Below, piece by piece: positions 46,578 through 55,147 of a stretch of DNA of 64,000 bases (within the stretch, counting starts at the first letter, position 1; every line of letters begins with the position of its first letter). The notes below the pieces were generated by a model. The model was not told the DNA's origin and did not search any database. It saw only the letters and a list, made by a program, of their open reading frames with translations. The DNA is from Burkholderia glumae LMG 2196 = ATCC 33617 (lineage in GTDB: Bacteria > Pseudomonadota > Gammaproteobacteria > Burkholderiales > Burkholderiaceae): assembly GCF_000960995.1 (NCBI RefSeq), contig NZ_CP009435.1, positions 558,001-622,000 of the forward strand, written 5' to 3'. The translations under genes and the position numbers were made by a program.

Positions 46578-48170
46578 TCACTCGGCGACGACGGTCGGCT
46601 CGAGCTTGCCGCGCAGCCGGATCGGCGGCACGCGGCAACTCTGCCAGATCGCCAGCACCGCCACGGCCGCGCCGATCCCGATGCCGAGGTGGATCGCCGC
46701 GACCAGCGACGCGCGCGCGGCCTCGAGCAGTTGCGCGCCGGGATGGCCCTGCCCCACCAGCTCGGCGACGACGCGCGTCTGCGCGGCGCGATCGATCAGG
46801 ATCTGCGGGTCGGCCAGCCGCGCGAACCAGCGCTGCGCATGCTCGGCGCCGAGCGCATCACGCACCCCGCCCGCATAGACCTGGCCGACGAGCGTGCCGG
46901 TCAGCGCGGTGCCGATCATACCGCCAACCATGCGCAGCGATTGCAACAGCGCGGTGGCGATGCCCAGATGCCCGCGCCCGGCCGTCTGCTGCGCGAACAC
47001 GGTCAGGTTCGGCAGCACGAAGCCGAGCCCGATGCCGCCCGCCACCATGATCACGAGCAGCAGCCACTGCGGCGTGACACGCGAGGACAGCGCGATGCCG
47101 GTGCAGGCCAGCGCGAGCAGCGCGAAGCCGGCGGGCAGCATCGCGTTCGGGCTCGGAATGCGCGTGATGATCCGGCCGTTCACGATGCTGCCGATCGTGA
47201 TGAACACCACCAGCGGCGTGATCACCACGCCGGCCGCCTTCGGCGACATCCCGAAGCCGCCCTGGAACAGCAGCGGCGCGAAAAACAGCAGCGAGAACAT
47301 CGAGAAGCCGGCCAGGATCGCGAGCCAGAACAGCATCGCCAGCGAGCGGTTGCGGAACAGGTCGGCCGGCAGCAGCGCGTGCTCGATGCGACGCTCCCAG
47401 CGCCAGAGCAGCAGGCAGGCCAACGCCGCCACCGCCAACAGTGCGGCCGGCCAGCCGAGGAAGCCGCGCGGCAGCCATTCGACGAACAGCTGGAACGCGC
47501 CGAGCGCGAGCGCGATCAGCAGCGCGCCGGGCCAGTCGAGCCGCATCCTGCCGGCCTGCTGGACATGGCGCAGATGCGGCAGATAGCGGATCACGAAGTA
47601 CAGCGACAGCAGCCCGAACGGCAGGTTCACGTAGAACACCGAGCGCCAGCCCCAGAACTGCGTCAGGAATCCGCCGAGCGACGGCCCGATCGCGTTCGCG
47701 ATGCCGAACGCGGTGCTGATCAGCACCTGCCAGCGCAGCCGCACCACCGACTCGGGAAACAGGTCGGGCACGCAGGCGAACGCGGTGCCCACCAGCATCC
47801 CGCCGCCGACGCCCTGCAGCACGCGCGCAACCACCAGAAAGCGCATGCTGCCGGCCATCCCGCACAGCACCGAGGCCGCCGTAAACATCACGATCGAGAC
47901 GATCACGAACGGCTTGCGGCCGTAATGGTCGCCGAGCCGGCCGAAGATCGGCACCGTGACCACCGACGACAGCAGGTACGAGGTGGCGACCCAGGCGTAG
48001 AGATCGAAGCCGTGCAACTCGGCCACGATGGTCGGCAGCGCGGTGCCGACCACGGTCTGGTCGAAGGCCACCAGCATGGTGACGAACGAGATGCCGAGCA
48101 TCGCGAGCAGCGATTCCCGAAACGGCAGGACTTGCCCACTCGAATGGTGGGCCGCGGTATGGACGACCAT
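46578..48170 (-). CDS. DHA2 (EmrB/QacA-type) MFS drug exporter
   Basis: A 530-residue proton-driven exporter of about 14 membrane helices. Seen: DHA2 motif C-type LVAFDQTVVGTALPTIVAEL in helix 1, the loop motif GRLGDHYGRKPF near residue 85, and RVLQGVGGGMLVG near residue 125. The ATG at 48170 was chosen; the open frame for ten more codons crosses the palindrome at 48189-48200. The substrate is unknown. The MarR gene follows. Confidence 0.9.
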   Translation of the reverse strand: MVVHTAAHHSSGQVLPFRESLLAMLGISFVTMLVAFDQTVVGTALPTIVAELHGFDLYAWVATSYLLSSVVTVPIFGRLGDHYGRKPFVIVSIVMFTAASVLCGMAGSMRFLVVARVLQGVGGGMLVGTAFACVPDLFPESVVRLRWQVLISTAFGIANAIGPSLGGFLTQFWGWRSVFYVNLPFGLLSLYFVIRYLPHLRHVQQAGRMRLDWPGALLIALALGAFQLFVEWLPRGFLGWPAALLAVAALACLLLWRWERRIEHALLPADLFRNRSLAMLFWLAILAGFSMFSLLFFAPLLFQGGFGMSPKAAGVVITPLVVFITIGSIVNGRIITRIPSPNAMLPAGFALLALACTGIALSSRVTPQWLLLVIMVAGGIGLGFVLPNLTVFAQQTAGRGHLGIATALLQSLRMVGGMIGTALTGTLVGQVYAGGVRDALGAEHAQRWFARLADPQILIDRAAQTRVVAELVGQGHPGAQLLEAARASLVAAIHLGIGIGAAVAVLAIWQSCRVPPIRLRGKLEPTVVAE

Positions 48171-48188
48171 CTTTTGCTTGCACAATGT

Positions 48189-48215
48189 TTGACATGTCAA
48201 CGATTCGAAATGATA
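48189..48215 (-). promoter_or_regulatory. extended -10 promoter with palindromic MarR-type operator
   Basis: On the minus strand an extended -10 TGCTATCAT (TATCAT at 48215-48210) is followed by a perfect 12-bp palindrome TTGACATGTCAA (48200-48189) where the transcript would begin, 19 bases ahead of the exporter start. A repressor there would block transcription. On the plus strand the same palindrome supplies a TTGACA that could be the -35 of the EcsC-family gene. Confidence 0.55.
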
Positions 48216-48276
48216 GCATGCGCAGAATGCCGCAAGCTTGGTGAAGCGCTGGCTTCACTCATCTCACGGGAGGGAT

Positions 48277-49179
48277 ATGGAACCGAATTTCGACGCCACC
48301 GGCATCCCCTTGTCCGAGCCGTCGCCCGCCGCGGCCCTGGCGCCCGCCGATCTCGACACGCTGCGGCGCGCCCGGACCACGCTCGAGAGCCCGTCGCTGA
48401 CGATGAAGCTGACCAGCGTGGTGGGCGCGCCGGTCGAGAAGATGATCACGAAACTGCCCGGCTTCGCCACCGACAAGATCAACGACGCCACCGAAACCGC
48501 GCTGCGCAAATGCCTGCAGCTGGCGCTGCGCACGCTCGGCAAGCCGGGCGCCGCGATGGACGCGGAGCATGCGCCCGACAAGCCGAGCAACTTCCTGCAC
48601 AAGCTCGCGGTGGCCACAACCGGCGCGGCGGGCGGCGCGTTCGGCCTGTTCGCGCTGCCGGTCGAGCTGCCGGTCACGACCACGCTGATGTTTCGCTCGA
48701 TCTGCGATATCGCGCGCAGCGAGGGAGAGGACCTGACCACGGTCGACACGCAGTTGCAGTGCCTCGCCGTGCTCGGCATGGGCGGCGGCTTCGCCAGCCC
48801 GGGCACGACCGGCGGCGGCCAGGATCCAGGGCAGGCCGAGCGCGATGCCGACTTCGGCTATTTCGTGCTGCGCGGCGCGCTCGCGCAGGCGGTGTCGAAG
48901 GCCTCGTCCGAGATGGCGTCGAAGGGCTTCGCCACGCACGGCTCGGCCGCGCTGCTGCGCTTCGTGCAGGCGATCGCGTCGCGCTTCTCGGCGCAGGTCA
49001 CCGAGCAGATCGCCGCGAAGTCGATCCCGGCGCTCGGCGCGGTGCTCGGTGCGACCGTCAACACGCTGTTCATCGACCACTTCCAGCAGGCCGCGCACGC
49101 CCACTTCGCGATCCGGCGGCTCGAACGCCGCTATGGCCAGGCGGCAGTCGAGGCCGCCTACCGCACGCTCTCGATCTAG
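48277..49179 (+). CDS. EcsC family protein
   Basis: A 300-residue protein of the EcsC family (function unknown; named after a gene of a Bacillus ABC transporter operon). Seen: TGAAGGAFGLFALPVELPVTTTLMFRSI (residues about 122-150, quoted in part) and LGATVNTLFIDHFQQAAHAHFAIR near the end, which are the conserved core. No catalytic motif is recognised. GGGAGGG in front of the ATG at 48277 fixes the start. Divergent from the exporter; its stop overlaps that of the convergent hydrolase gene. Confidence 0.82.
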   Translation: MEPNFDATGIPLSEPSPAAALAPADLDTLRRARTTLESPSLTMKLTSVVGAPVEKMITKLPGFATDKINDATETALRKCLQLALRTLGKPGAAMDAEHAPDKPSNFLHKLAVATTGAAGGAFGLFALPVELPVTTTLMFRSICDIARSEGEDLTTVDTQLQCLAVLGMGGGFASPGTTGGGQDPGQAERDADFGYFVLRGALAQAVSKASSEMASKGFATHGSAALLRFVQAIASRFSAQVTEQIAAKSIPALGAVLGATVNTLFIDHFQQAAHAHFAIRRLERRYGQAAVEAAYRTLSI

Positions 49180-50120
49180 GCCGCCACCGGCGCCGGCTGC
49201 GCCGCGCGCTCGACCAGACGACGTCCGAACGCGGCGGCCTGATCGAGCGCGCGGCTCGCCTCGGGCATGAACGGCACGGCCATCTGCCAGACGTGCGGCA
49301 TGCCGGGCCAGATCTGCAGTTCGGTAGCGACGCCGGCCGCCTGTGCGCGCTCGGCGAAGCGGCGCGAATCGTCGAGCAGCACTTCGGTGCTGCCGACCTG
49401 GATCAGCAGCGGCGGCAGCCCGGCCGGATCGGCATAGAGCGGGGACAGGTAGGGATCGGTGGGACTGGCGCCGCCGATATACAGGCGCGCGGCACGGCCC
49501 AGCGCCGCCCCGGAGAACATCGGATCAAGGCCGTCGTTGCTGCGCAGCGTGTCGCCCGTCGCGGCCAGATCCGTCCATGGCGAAAACAGCAGCGCGCCGG
49601 CCGGCAGGGGCGCGCCGCGATCACGCAGTGCGACCAGCAGCGCGAGCGCGAGGCCGCCGCCCGCCGAGTCGCCGCCGATCAGGATCGAGGCCGGTTCGAC
49701 GCCCGCCTCGAGCAGCGCGGCATAGGCGGCGAGTGCGTCGTCGTGCGCGGCCGGGAACGGATGCTCGGGCGCGAGCCGGTAATCGACCGAGAACGAGCGC
49801 GCGCCGAGCTTGCGGCTCAGCGCGAACACCAGCGGGCGATGCGTGGCCGGCGAGCAGAAATAGTAGCCGCCGCCGTGGAAATACAGCAGCGTCGGCGTCG
49901 CACGGCCGTCGGCCGGCTCGAGCCATTCGCCCCGCGGCGAGCCGTCGGCCCGCGCGCCGCCGGACTCGCGCAGCCGCCAGCCGGCGGGCGGGCGCGTGGG
50001 CAGCACCCGCCGGCGCGCCGCCAGCACGCGCGCCTGCGTCACGTCGATCACGGGCGAGAGCGTCTTCGGACGGATCTGCCGGCGCAACAGCCAGCAGGCG
50101 AAGGTGGATTGCCAACTCAT
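49176..50120 (-). CDS. alpha/beta hydrolase, hormone-sensitive lipase family
   Basis: A 314-residue esterase/lipase. Seen: the oxyanion motif YFHGGGYYFCSP near residue 80, DYRLAPEHPFPAAHDD near residue 113, the nucleophile elbow GGDSAGGGLALAL near residue 148, the acid region VGSTEVLLDDS near residue 243, and the catalytic His in MPHVWQM near residue 275. The natural ester substrate is unknown. Convergent with the EcsC gene; both stops share CTAG. Confidence 0.88.
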   Translation of the reverse strand: MSWQSTFACWLLRRQIRPKTLSPVIDVTQARVLAARRRVLPTRPPAGWRLRESGGARADGSPRGEWLEPADGRATPTLLYFHGGGYYFCSPATHRPLVFALSRKLGARSFSVDYRLAPEHPFPAAHDDALAAYAALLEAGVEPASILIGGDSAGGGLALALLVALRDRGAPLPAGALLFSPWTDLAATGDTLRSNDGLDPMFSGAALGRAARLYIGGASPTDPYLSPLYADPAGLPPLLIQVGSTEVLLDDSRRFAERAQAAGVATELQIWPGMPHVWQMAVPFMPEASRALDQAAAFGRRLVERAAQPAPVAA

Positions 50121-50205
50121 CGATCCTCCTGCGGAGCGCGGGACGAATGGTTCATGTGCCGGACGCGTGAGACGCCCGCCCGGCCTGGAAGGCGGCCGCG
50201 GCGCC

Positions 50206-50640
50206 TCAGTTGGCCGGTTCGACCTGGCCGCGGATCTCGCCGGACGGATGCGCCCTGGTGTGGATGTTGAAGTACCACTTGCCCGCCATCAGCTCGGTCA
50301 CCTGCTGATCGTCGAGTGTCGCCGATCCCTTGATCGGGCTCGCGAGCGCATCCTTCGCGATCGGCACCTGGACCGCCGCGTTCTGCCCCACCGGCGCCGG
50401 GCCGTGGAAGTGCGCGGCGGTTGCCGGGCCGCTCAGGCCGCCGTAGGTGACGGTCCAGGCCAGCGTGTGGGTGGCCGTGTCGAACGTCGCGGTCAACATG
50501 CCGGAGCCGCGGGTCGCCGTTGGCGGCACCTCGCTCGACGGCTGCAGGTTCGCCACCAGCCTCGCCGTCTCGGCATGCGCCGCCGCGCTGACCAGCACGC
50601 CGGCCAGCAGACCCGTCTTCACGATACGCAGGATTCCCAT
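50206..50640 (-). CDS. CHRD domain protein, exported
   Basis: A 144-residue protein with a signal peptide (MGILRIVKTGLLAGVLVSAA, cleavage after AHA near residue 23) followed by a single CHRD domain (residues about 28-140) with SSEVPPTATRGSG, AAHFHGPAPVGQNA and a C-terminal HPSGEIRGQV, the family signature. The function of bacterial CHRD proteins is unknown. AAGGAG six bases before the ATG at 50640 sets the start; a second ATG at 50646 abuts the ribosome-binding site. Confidence 0.88.
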   Translation of the reverse strand: MGILRIVKTGLLAGVLVSAAAHAETARLVANLQPSSEVPPTATRGSGMLTATFDTATHTLAWTVTYGGLSGPATAAHFHGPAPVGQNAAVQVPIAKDALASPIKGSATLDDQQVTELMAGKWYFNIHTRAHPSGEIRGQVEPAN

Positions 50641-51056
50641 CGGCATCTCCTTGTACGGTTGGATCACCCGCCGGCGGCGCACCGCGCTCGCCGGCTGATG
50701 CGATGGTAGACGATCGGGGCGGATCGCGCGCGCCGAGGCGCGCCGCTCGCCGAAAATGCGGCGGCGGTGACGGCCGCCGCCTTCGTGCGCCGCTCCCGGC
50801 GGGGGGACGGACGGCATGGTCCCGCACCGCGATTCGCACCGTCCTCGTTCCATCGGGACGCCGCGCGGAGCCGAGACACGCTGCCGCGCGACGCCGCGAG
50901 CTCGGCGTACCGCACGGGTAGGCAGCGCCGCGCCGGCACGGCGCTGCGCGCGTTATCACCGTCACGCACCGCCGTTACGGAACCGAACCGGCCTGCGCCA
51001 GATTCCTTACATTCGCGCGACAATGGCCGCCGACCGACAGCCAAGGGATCACGCCA
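50641..51056. other. intergenic region between the CHRD gene and the outer-membrane-type protein gene
   Basis: This 416-base divergent region must carry promoters for both neighbours. I see no convincing gene, only short overlapping open frames on both strands with Arg-rich content, and no well-spaced promoter pair. Confidence 0.5.
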
Positions 51057-52079
51057 GTGCCGGTTCGCATGCCACGCCCGCGTTTCCTGGTATCGCGCCT
51101 GCCGCGCGCGGCGGTGCTCGCCGCCCTGCTTGGCGCGGCCTCGCCGTGGACCGTGCCGGCCGCCGACGCGCAGGCGTTCACGCTGTTCGCCGGCCCGCTG
51201 TCCGGCGCCGGCACGCACTCGGCCGGCTGGGCCTTCGACTATCGGGAAGGGCTCGGCAAGTACGCCGCCGCCGGCTTCACCTGGTACAACGAAGGCCATC
51301 TGCCGAGCCACCACCGCGACGGCCAGTCGGTGCAGCTCTGGGGACGCCTGCCGCTCGGCCGGCGCCGCTTCGTGCTGTCGGCCGGCGTCGGCCCCTATCG
51401 CTATTTCGACACCGAGGCGGCCGGCCAGGGGCGCGGCTACTCGAACACGCACGGCTGGGGCGTGCTGATGAGCGTGCGCGCGGCCTACTACGGCTCGCGC
51501 CGCTGGCTGCTGCAAGTGCAGGCGAACCGCGTCCACACCTTCAGCGGCCCCGACACCACCTCAATGATGTTCGGCATCGGCTACCAGCTCGCCGCACCGG
51601 ACAGGCCCGGCCCGTGCGACTATGCGACCGGCCGCCTCGATCGCGTGACGAACCAGGAAGTGACCGGGATGATCGGCGAGACGATCCTGAACAGCCGCTC
51701 CTCGCCAAGCTCGCTCGGCGCCAGCGTCGAGTACCGGCGCGGCATCGCGAAGCACCTGGACTGGACCGCCACCTATCTGTACGAGGGCTCGAAGCGCCAG
51801 ACCCGCCGCAACGGCGTGGCCACCGAGCTGTGGCTCACGCGCGCGTTCCTCGACGACAGGATCGCGCTGGCGGCCGGCGCCGGCCTATACGTGGCAGTCG
51901 ACCAGCGCCACATGCGCGGCAGCAACACCGGCGACGGACGGCTGTCCTGCATCGTCTCGATCTCGGCCAGCTACCGGCTCGGCCGCAGCTGGCTCACACG
52001 CCTCACCTGGAAGCGCGTGGTCACCCGCTACGATCGCGACACCGACGTGATCCAGGCCGGTCTCGGCTACCGCTTCTGA
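51057..52079 (+). CDS. predicted outer-membrane beta-barrel protein of unknown function
   Basis: A 340-residue protein I do not recognise. Seen: an N-terminal signal peptide (Arg-rich start, Ala/Leu core, cleavage near AADAQA at about residue 40), then alternating amphipathic strands with many aromatic residues (HGWGVLMSVRAAYYGSRRW, TATYLYEGSKRQ, SISASYRLGRSW), and a C-terminal GLGYRF, ending in Phe as barrel proteins do. A GTG start with AAGGGA upstream was chosen; an ATG four codons later is possible. No partner gene is obvious. Confidence 0.7.
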   Translation: MPVRMPRPRFLVSRLPRAAVLAALLGAASPWTVPAADAQAFTLFAGPLSGAGTHSAGWAFDYREGLGKYAAAGFTWYNEGHLPSHHRDGQSVQLWGRLPLGRRRFVLSAGVGPYRYFDTEAAGQGRGYSNTHGWGVLMSVRAAYYGSRRWLLQVQANRVHTFSGPDTTSMMFGIGYQLAAPDRPGPCDYATGRLDRVTNQEVTGMIGETILNSRSSPSSLGASVEYRRGIAKHLDWTATYLYEGSKRQTRRNGVATELWLTRAFLDDRIALAAGAGLYVAVDQRHMRGSNTGDGRLSCIVSISASYRLGRSWLTRLTWKRVVTRYDRDTDVIQAGLGYRF

Positions 52080-52228
52080 CGGTACGGGCCGGCCCGCCGC
52101 AACGCGGCGCCAGGCCCGAGCGGCGCCGGCCCTTCGCGATCCGTGCGACTTGCGTGGAATCCGGCGCAGCACCGGGGCCGGGCGGCGCGATTGCGCGGCG
52201 CCGCGCTCCCATGAGAGCATCCCCGCTC

Positions 52229-53533
52229 ATGACACCGACTTTCCTCCAGCATGCGGACGCGCTCGCGCGTCACTCCTACTACGAAGCCACCGCCGCGCGC
52301 CCGACAGCCGACGATCCCGTGCTCGACGGCCCGCTCGAGGCCGACGTCTGCGTGATCGGCGCCGGCTTCTCGGGGCTCTCGGTCGCGCTCGACTGCCGCG
52401 CGGCGGGGCTCTCGGTGGTCGTGCTCGAGGCCTGGCGCCCCGGCTGGGGCGCCTCGGGCCGCAACGGCGGCCAGGTGATCGGCGGCTTCGCGAAGGACGC
52501 CGAGATCGCACGCCAGCTCGGCGAGGACGGCGCGCGCGCCGCCTGGAAGCTGTCGCTCGACGGCGTCGAGCTCGTTGCCGAACGCATCGCGCGCCACGGC
52601 ATCGACTGCGACTTCACGCGCGGCTACCTGACGCTCGCCACCAAGCCGCGCCGGGTTCCCGAACTGCGTGCCTGGATGGACAGCGCGACGCGACACTGGG
52701 GCCATCCTTCGCTGAGCTGGCTCGACACCGATGCGATTCGCGCGCGCGTGGCCTCGCGCCTCTATCTGGCGGGCGTCCACGATCCGCTCTCGGGCCATCT
52801 GCATCCGCTGCGCTACTGCCTCGGGCTCGCCGCCGCGGCGCGTCGCGAGGGCGCGCTGCTGTTCGCGCATTCCGCGGTGACGGAGGTCGTGCGCGGCACG
52901 CGTCCGCTGGTGCGCACGCGTGCGGGCCAGGTGCGCTGCCGCTTCGTGGTGTCGTGCGCGAACGCCGGCCCCGGCGGCTTCCTGCCCGCGCCGATCGAGG
53001 CGCGCATCGCCCCGGTGCCTTCCTACCTCATCGCCACCGAGCCGCTCGGCCAAGCGCGCGCCGACGCGCTGATCGCGCGGCGCGAGGCGGCTTGCGACAA
53101 CAACGTGTTCCTCGACTATTTCCGACTGTCGGCCGACCACCGGATGCTGTTCGGCGGCCGCGCGAGCTCGGCGGGCGCGGCGCCGGCCGAACTCTCGGAG
53201 GCGATCCGCCGGCGCATGATCGAGGTGTTCCCGCAGCTTGCCGACGCGCACATCGACTACGCCTGGGGCGGATTCGTCGACATCACGCGCAATCGCGCCC
53301 CCGACTTCGGCGCGCTCGATCCGAACTACTTCTACCTGCAGGGCTACAGCGGCCACGGCGTGGCGCTGGCCGGCATCGCCGGGCGCGCGGTGGCGCGCGC
53401 GATCGCGGGTGAACGCGCGATGCTCGAGCCGTTCACGCGACTGCGGCACCGGCGCTTTCCGGGCGGCCCCGCCTGGCGGCAGGCAGCGCTCGAACTCGGA
53501 ATGCGCTACCACCAGTTGCTCAAGCGCTTCTGA
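52229..53533 (+). CDS. gamma-glutamylputrescine oxidase-like FAD oxidoreductase
   Basis: A 434-residue DAO-family flavoenzyme closely resembling PuuB. Seen: the dinucleotide motif VCVIGAGFSGLSVALD near residue 35, WGASGRNGGQVIGGF near residue 72 (the GRNGGQ signature of the PuuB/OrdL group), and C-terminal NYFYLQGYSGHGVALAGIAG near residue 370. In the Puu pathway it oxidises gamma-glutamylputrescine. The other puu genes are absent here, so the substrate is uncertain. An ATG at 52211 is also in frame. Convergent with emrB. Confidence 0.83.
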   Translation: MTPTFLQHADALARHSYYEATAARPTADDPVLDGPLEADVCVIGAGFSGLSVALDCRAAGLSVVVLEAWRPGWGASGRNGGQVIGGFAKDAEIARQLGEDGARAAWKLSLDGVELVAERIARHGIDCDFTRGYLTLATKPRRVPELRAWMDSATRHWGHPSLSWLDTDAIRARVASRLYLAGVHDPLSGHLHPLRYCLGLAAAARREGALLFAHSAVTEVVRGTRPLVRTRAGQVRCRFVVSCANAGPGGFLPAPIEARIAPVPSYLIATEPLGQARADALIARREAACDNNVFLDYFRLSADHRMLFGGRASSAGAAPAELSEAIRRRMIEVFPQLADAHIDYAWGGFVDITRNRAPDFGALDPNYFYLQGYSGHGVALAGIAGRAVARAIAGERAMLEPFTRLRHRRFPGGPAWRQAALELGMRYHQLLKRF

Positions 53534-53578
53534 GCGCCGCCCGCCGCGCGGGCATGCCGCCGTCGGCGCGCCGGACCG

Positions 53579-55129
53579 TCAGTGCGCCCCGCCCGCGTCG
53601 ACCGGCGCGGCCGAGCGGTGCGGCTTGGTAATCCAGATCAGCGGGATGATCGCGATGAAGATCAGGGCCGAGATGTAGAACACGTCGTTCAGGCCCATCA
53701 CGGCGGCCTGCCCGTCCACCGACAGGTTGAACAGCGCGTGCGCCGTGTCGCGGCCGACGTGCAGCATCGACTGCGTCGCGTCGATCGACCGGCTGAAATC
53801 GGGATTGGTCGCATAGGCCTGCTCGGTCAGCCGCTCGTGATGCAGCACCGTGCGGTTGTTCCAGGCGTTGCCGATCACCGAGGTGCCGACCGCGCCGCAG
53901 AAGGTCCGTCCGAAATTCGACAGCCCCGCGGCGGCCGGGATTTTCTCGGGCGGCAGCCCCGACAGGATGATCGCGGTCAGCGGCACGAAGAACATCGCCA
54001 TCGGGATGCCCTGCAGCAGGGTCGGCAGCACCAGGTCCCAGTTCGACACGTCGGTGTAGAAGCGCGTGCGCATGAAGAATACGATCGCGAAACCGACGAA
54101 CGCGACCGTGGCGACATAGCGCGAATCGGTGCGCGGCAGCAGGCGCCCCATCAGCGGCGTGAGCAGCACCGCGAACACGCCGAGCGGCGCGGTGGTCAGA
54201 CCGGAATCGATCGCGCGATAGCCGAGATACTCCTGCATCCACTGCGGCAGCAGCACCAGCGTGCCGAAGAACATCCCATAGGCCACCGACAGCGCGATCG
54301 TGCCGCCCGCGAAGTTGCGCACCTTGAAGAGCCGGATGTCCACCACCGGGTTCTTCTCGGTCAGCTCCCACACCACGAAGAACGCGAAGCCGATCGCCGC
54401 GACCACCGCGAGCCCGACGATGAACGACGAGTTGAACCAGTCGAGATCCTTGCCCTTGTCGAGCATCACCTGCAGCGACGCGACCCAGACGATCAGCAGC
54501 AGCAGCCCGACCGTGTCGATCGGCAGGCGCCGCGTGGCCGACTCGCGCGAGCGGAAGATGGTCCAGGTGACGAACGCGGCGAAGATGCCCACCGGCACGT
54601 TGATGTAGAAGATCCACGACCAGTTGTAGTCGTAGGTGATCCAGCCGCCCAGCGACGGCCCGGCGATCGGTCCGACCAGCGCCGTCATCGACCACAGCGC
54701 GAGCGCCGTCGACGATTTATGCTTCGGCCAGGCGCCGAGCAGCAGCGCCTGCGAGAGCGGCGCGAGCGGCCCGGCCACCACGCCCTGCAGGATCCGTGCG
54801 CCGAGCAGCGTCGGCAGGTTCGGCGCCATCCCGCACAGCCAGGAGGCGATCACGAACAGCAGGATCGAGCCGACGAACAGGCGCACCTGCCCGAAGCGCT
54901 GCGTGAGCCAGCCGGTCAGCGGGATCGACACCGCGTTCGCGGCGGCGAAGATGGTGATTACCCAGGTGCCTTCGTCGACCGACACGCCGAGTTCGCCTGA
55001 AATGGTCGGAATCGCGACGTTCGCGATCGACGAGTCGAGCACGTTCATGAACATCGCGAGCGACACCGCCAGGGTGCCGAGCGCGAGCTGGGCGCCCGAG
55101 AGCGGGCGCAGGGGCATCGAAGCAGCCAT
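53579..55129 (-). CDS. emrB: EmrB-type MFS efflux pump (DHA2, 14 helices)
   Basis: A 516-residue inner-membrane proton antiporter, the pump of a tripartite system. Seen: MNVLDSSIANVAIPTISGEL in helix 1 (DHA2 motif), LGGWITYDYNWSWIFYINVP near residue 140 (diagnostic of EmrB), and hydrophobic segments over the whole length. It lies 18 bases after emrA on the same strand and shares its transcript with emrA and the outer-membrane channel gene. Substrate not predictable. Confidence 0.92.
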   Translation of the reverse strand: MAASMPLRPLSGAQLALGTLAVSLAMFMNVLDSSIANVAIPTISGELGVSVDEGTWVITIFAAANAVSIPLTGWLTQRFGQVRLFVGSILLFVIASWLCGMAPNLPTLLGARILQGVVAGPLAPLSQALLLGAWPKHKSSTALALWSMTALVGPIAGPSLGGWITYDYNWSWIFYINVPVGIFAAFVTWTIFRSRESATRRLPIDTVGLLLLIVWVASLQVMLDKGKDLDWFNSSFIVGLAVVAAIGFAFFVVWELTEKNPVVDIRLFKVRNFAGGTIALSVAYGMFFGTLVLLPQWMQEYLGYRAIDSGLTTAPLGVFAVLLTPLMGRLLPRTDSRYVATVAFVGFAIVFFMRTRFYTDVSNWDLVLPTLLQGIPMAMFFVPLTAIILSGLPPEKIPAAAGLSNFGRTFCGAVGTSVIGNAWNNRTVLHHERLTEQAYATNPDFSRSIDATQSMLHVGRDTAHALFNLSVDGQAAVMGLNDVFYISALIFIAIIPLIWITKPHRSAAPVDAGGAH

Positions 55130-55147
55130 GGAGCGGTTCCGCTTGCC

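Noticed and set aside
48170..48200. TTGACA on the minus strand at 48200-48195 as the exporter's -35 box
   Set aside because: Its -10 and start site would fall at or past the chosen ATG at 48170; the upstream extended -10 fits better.
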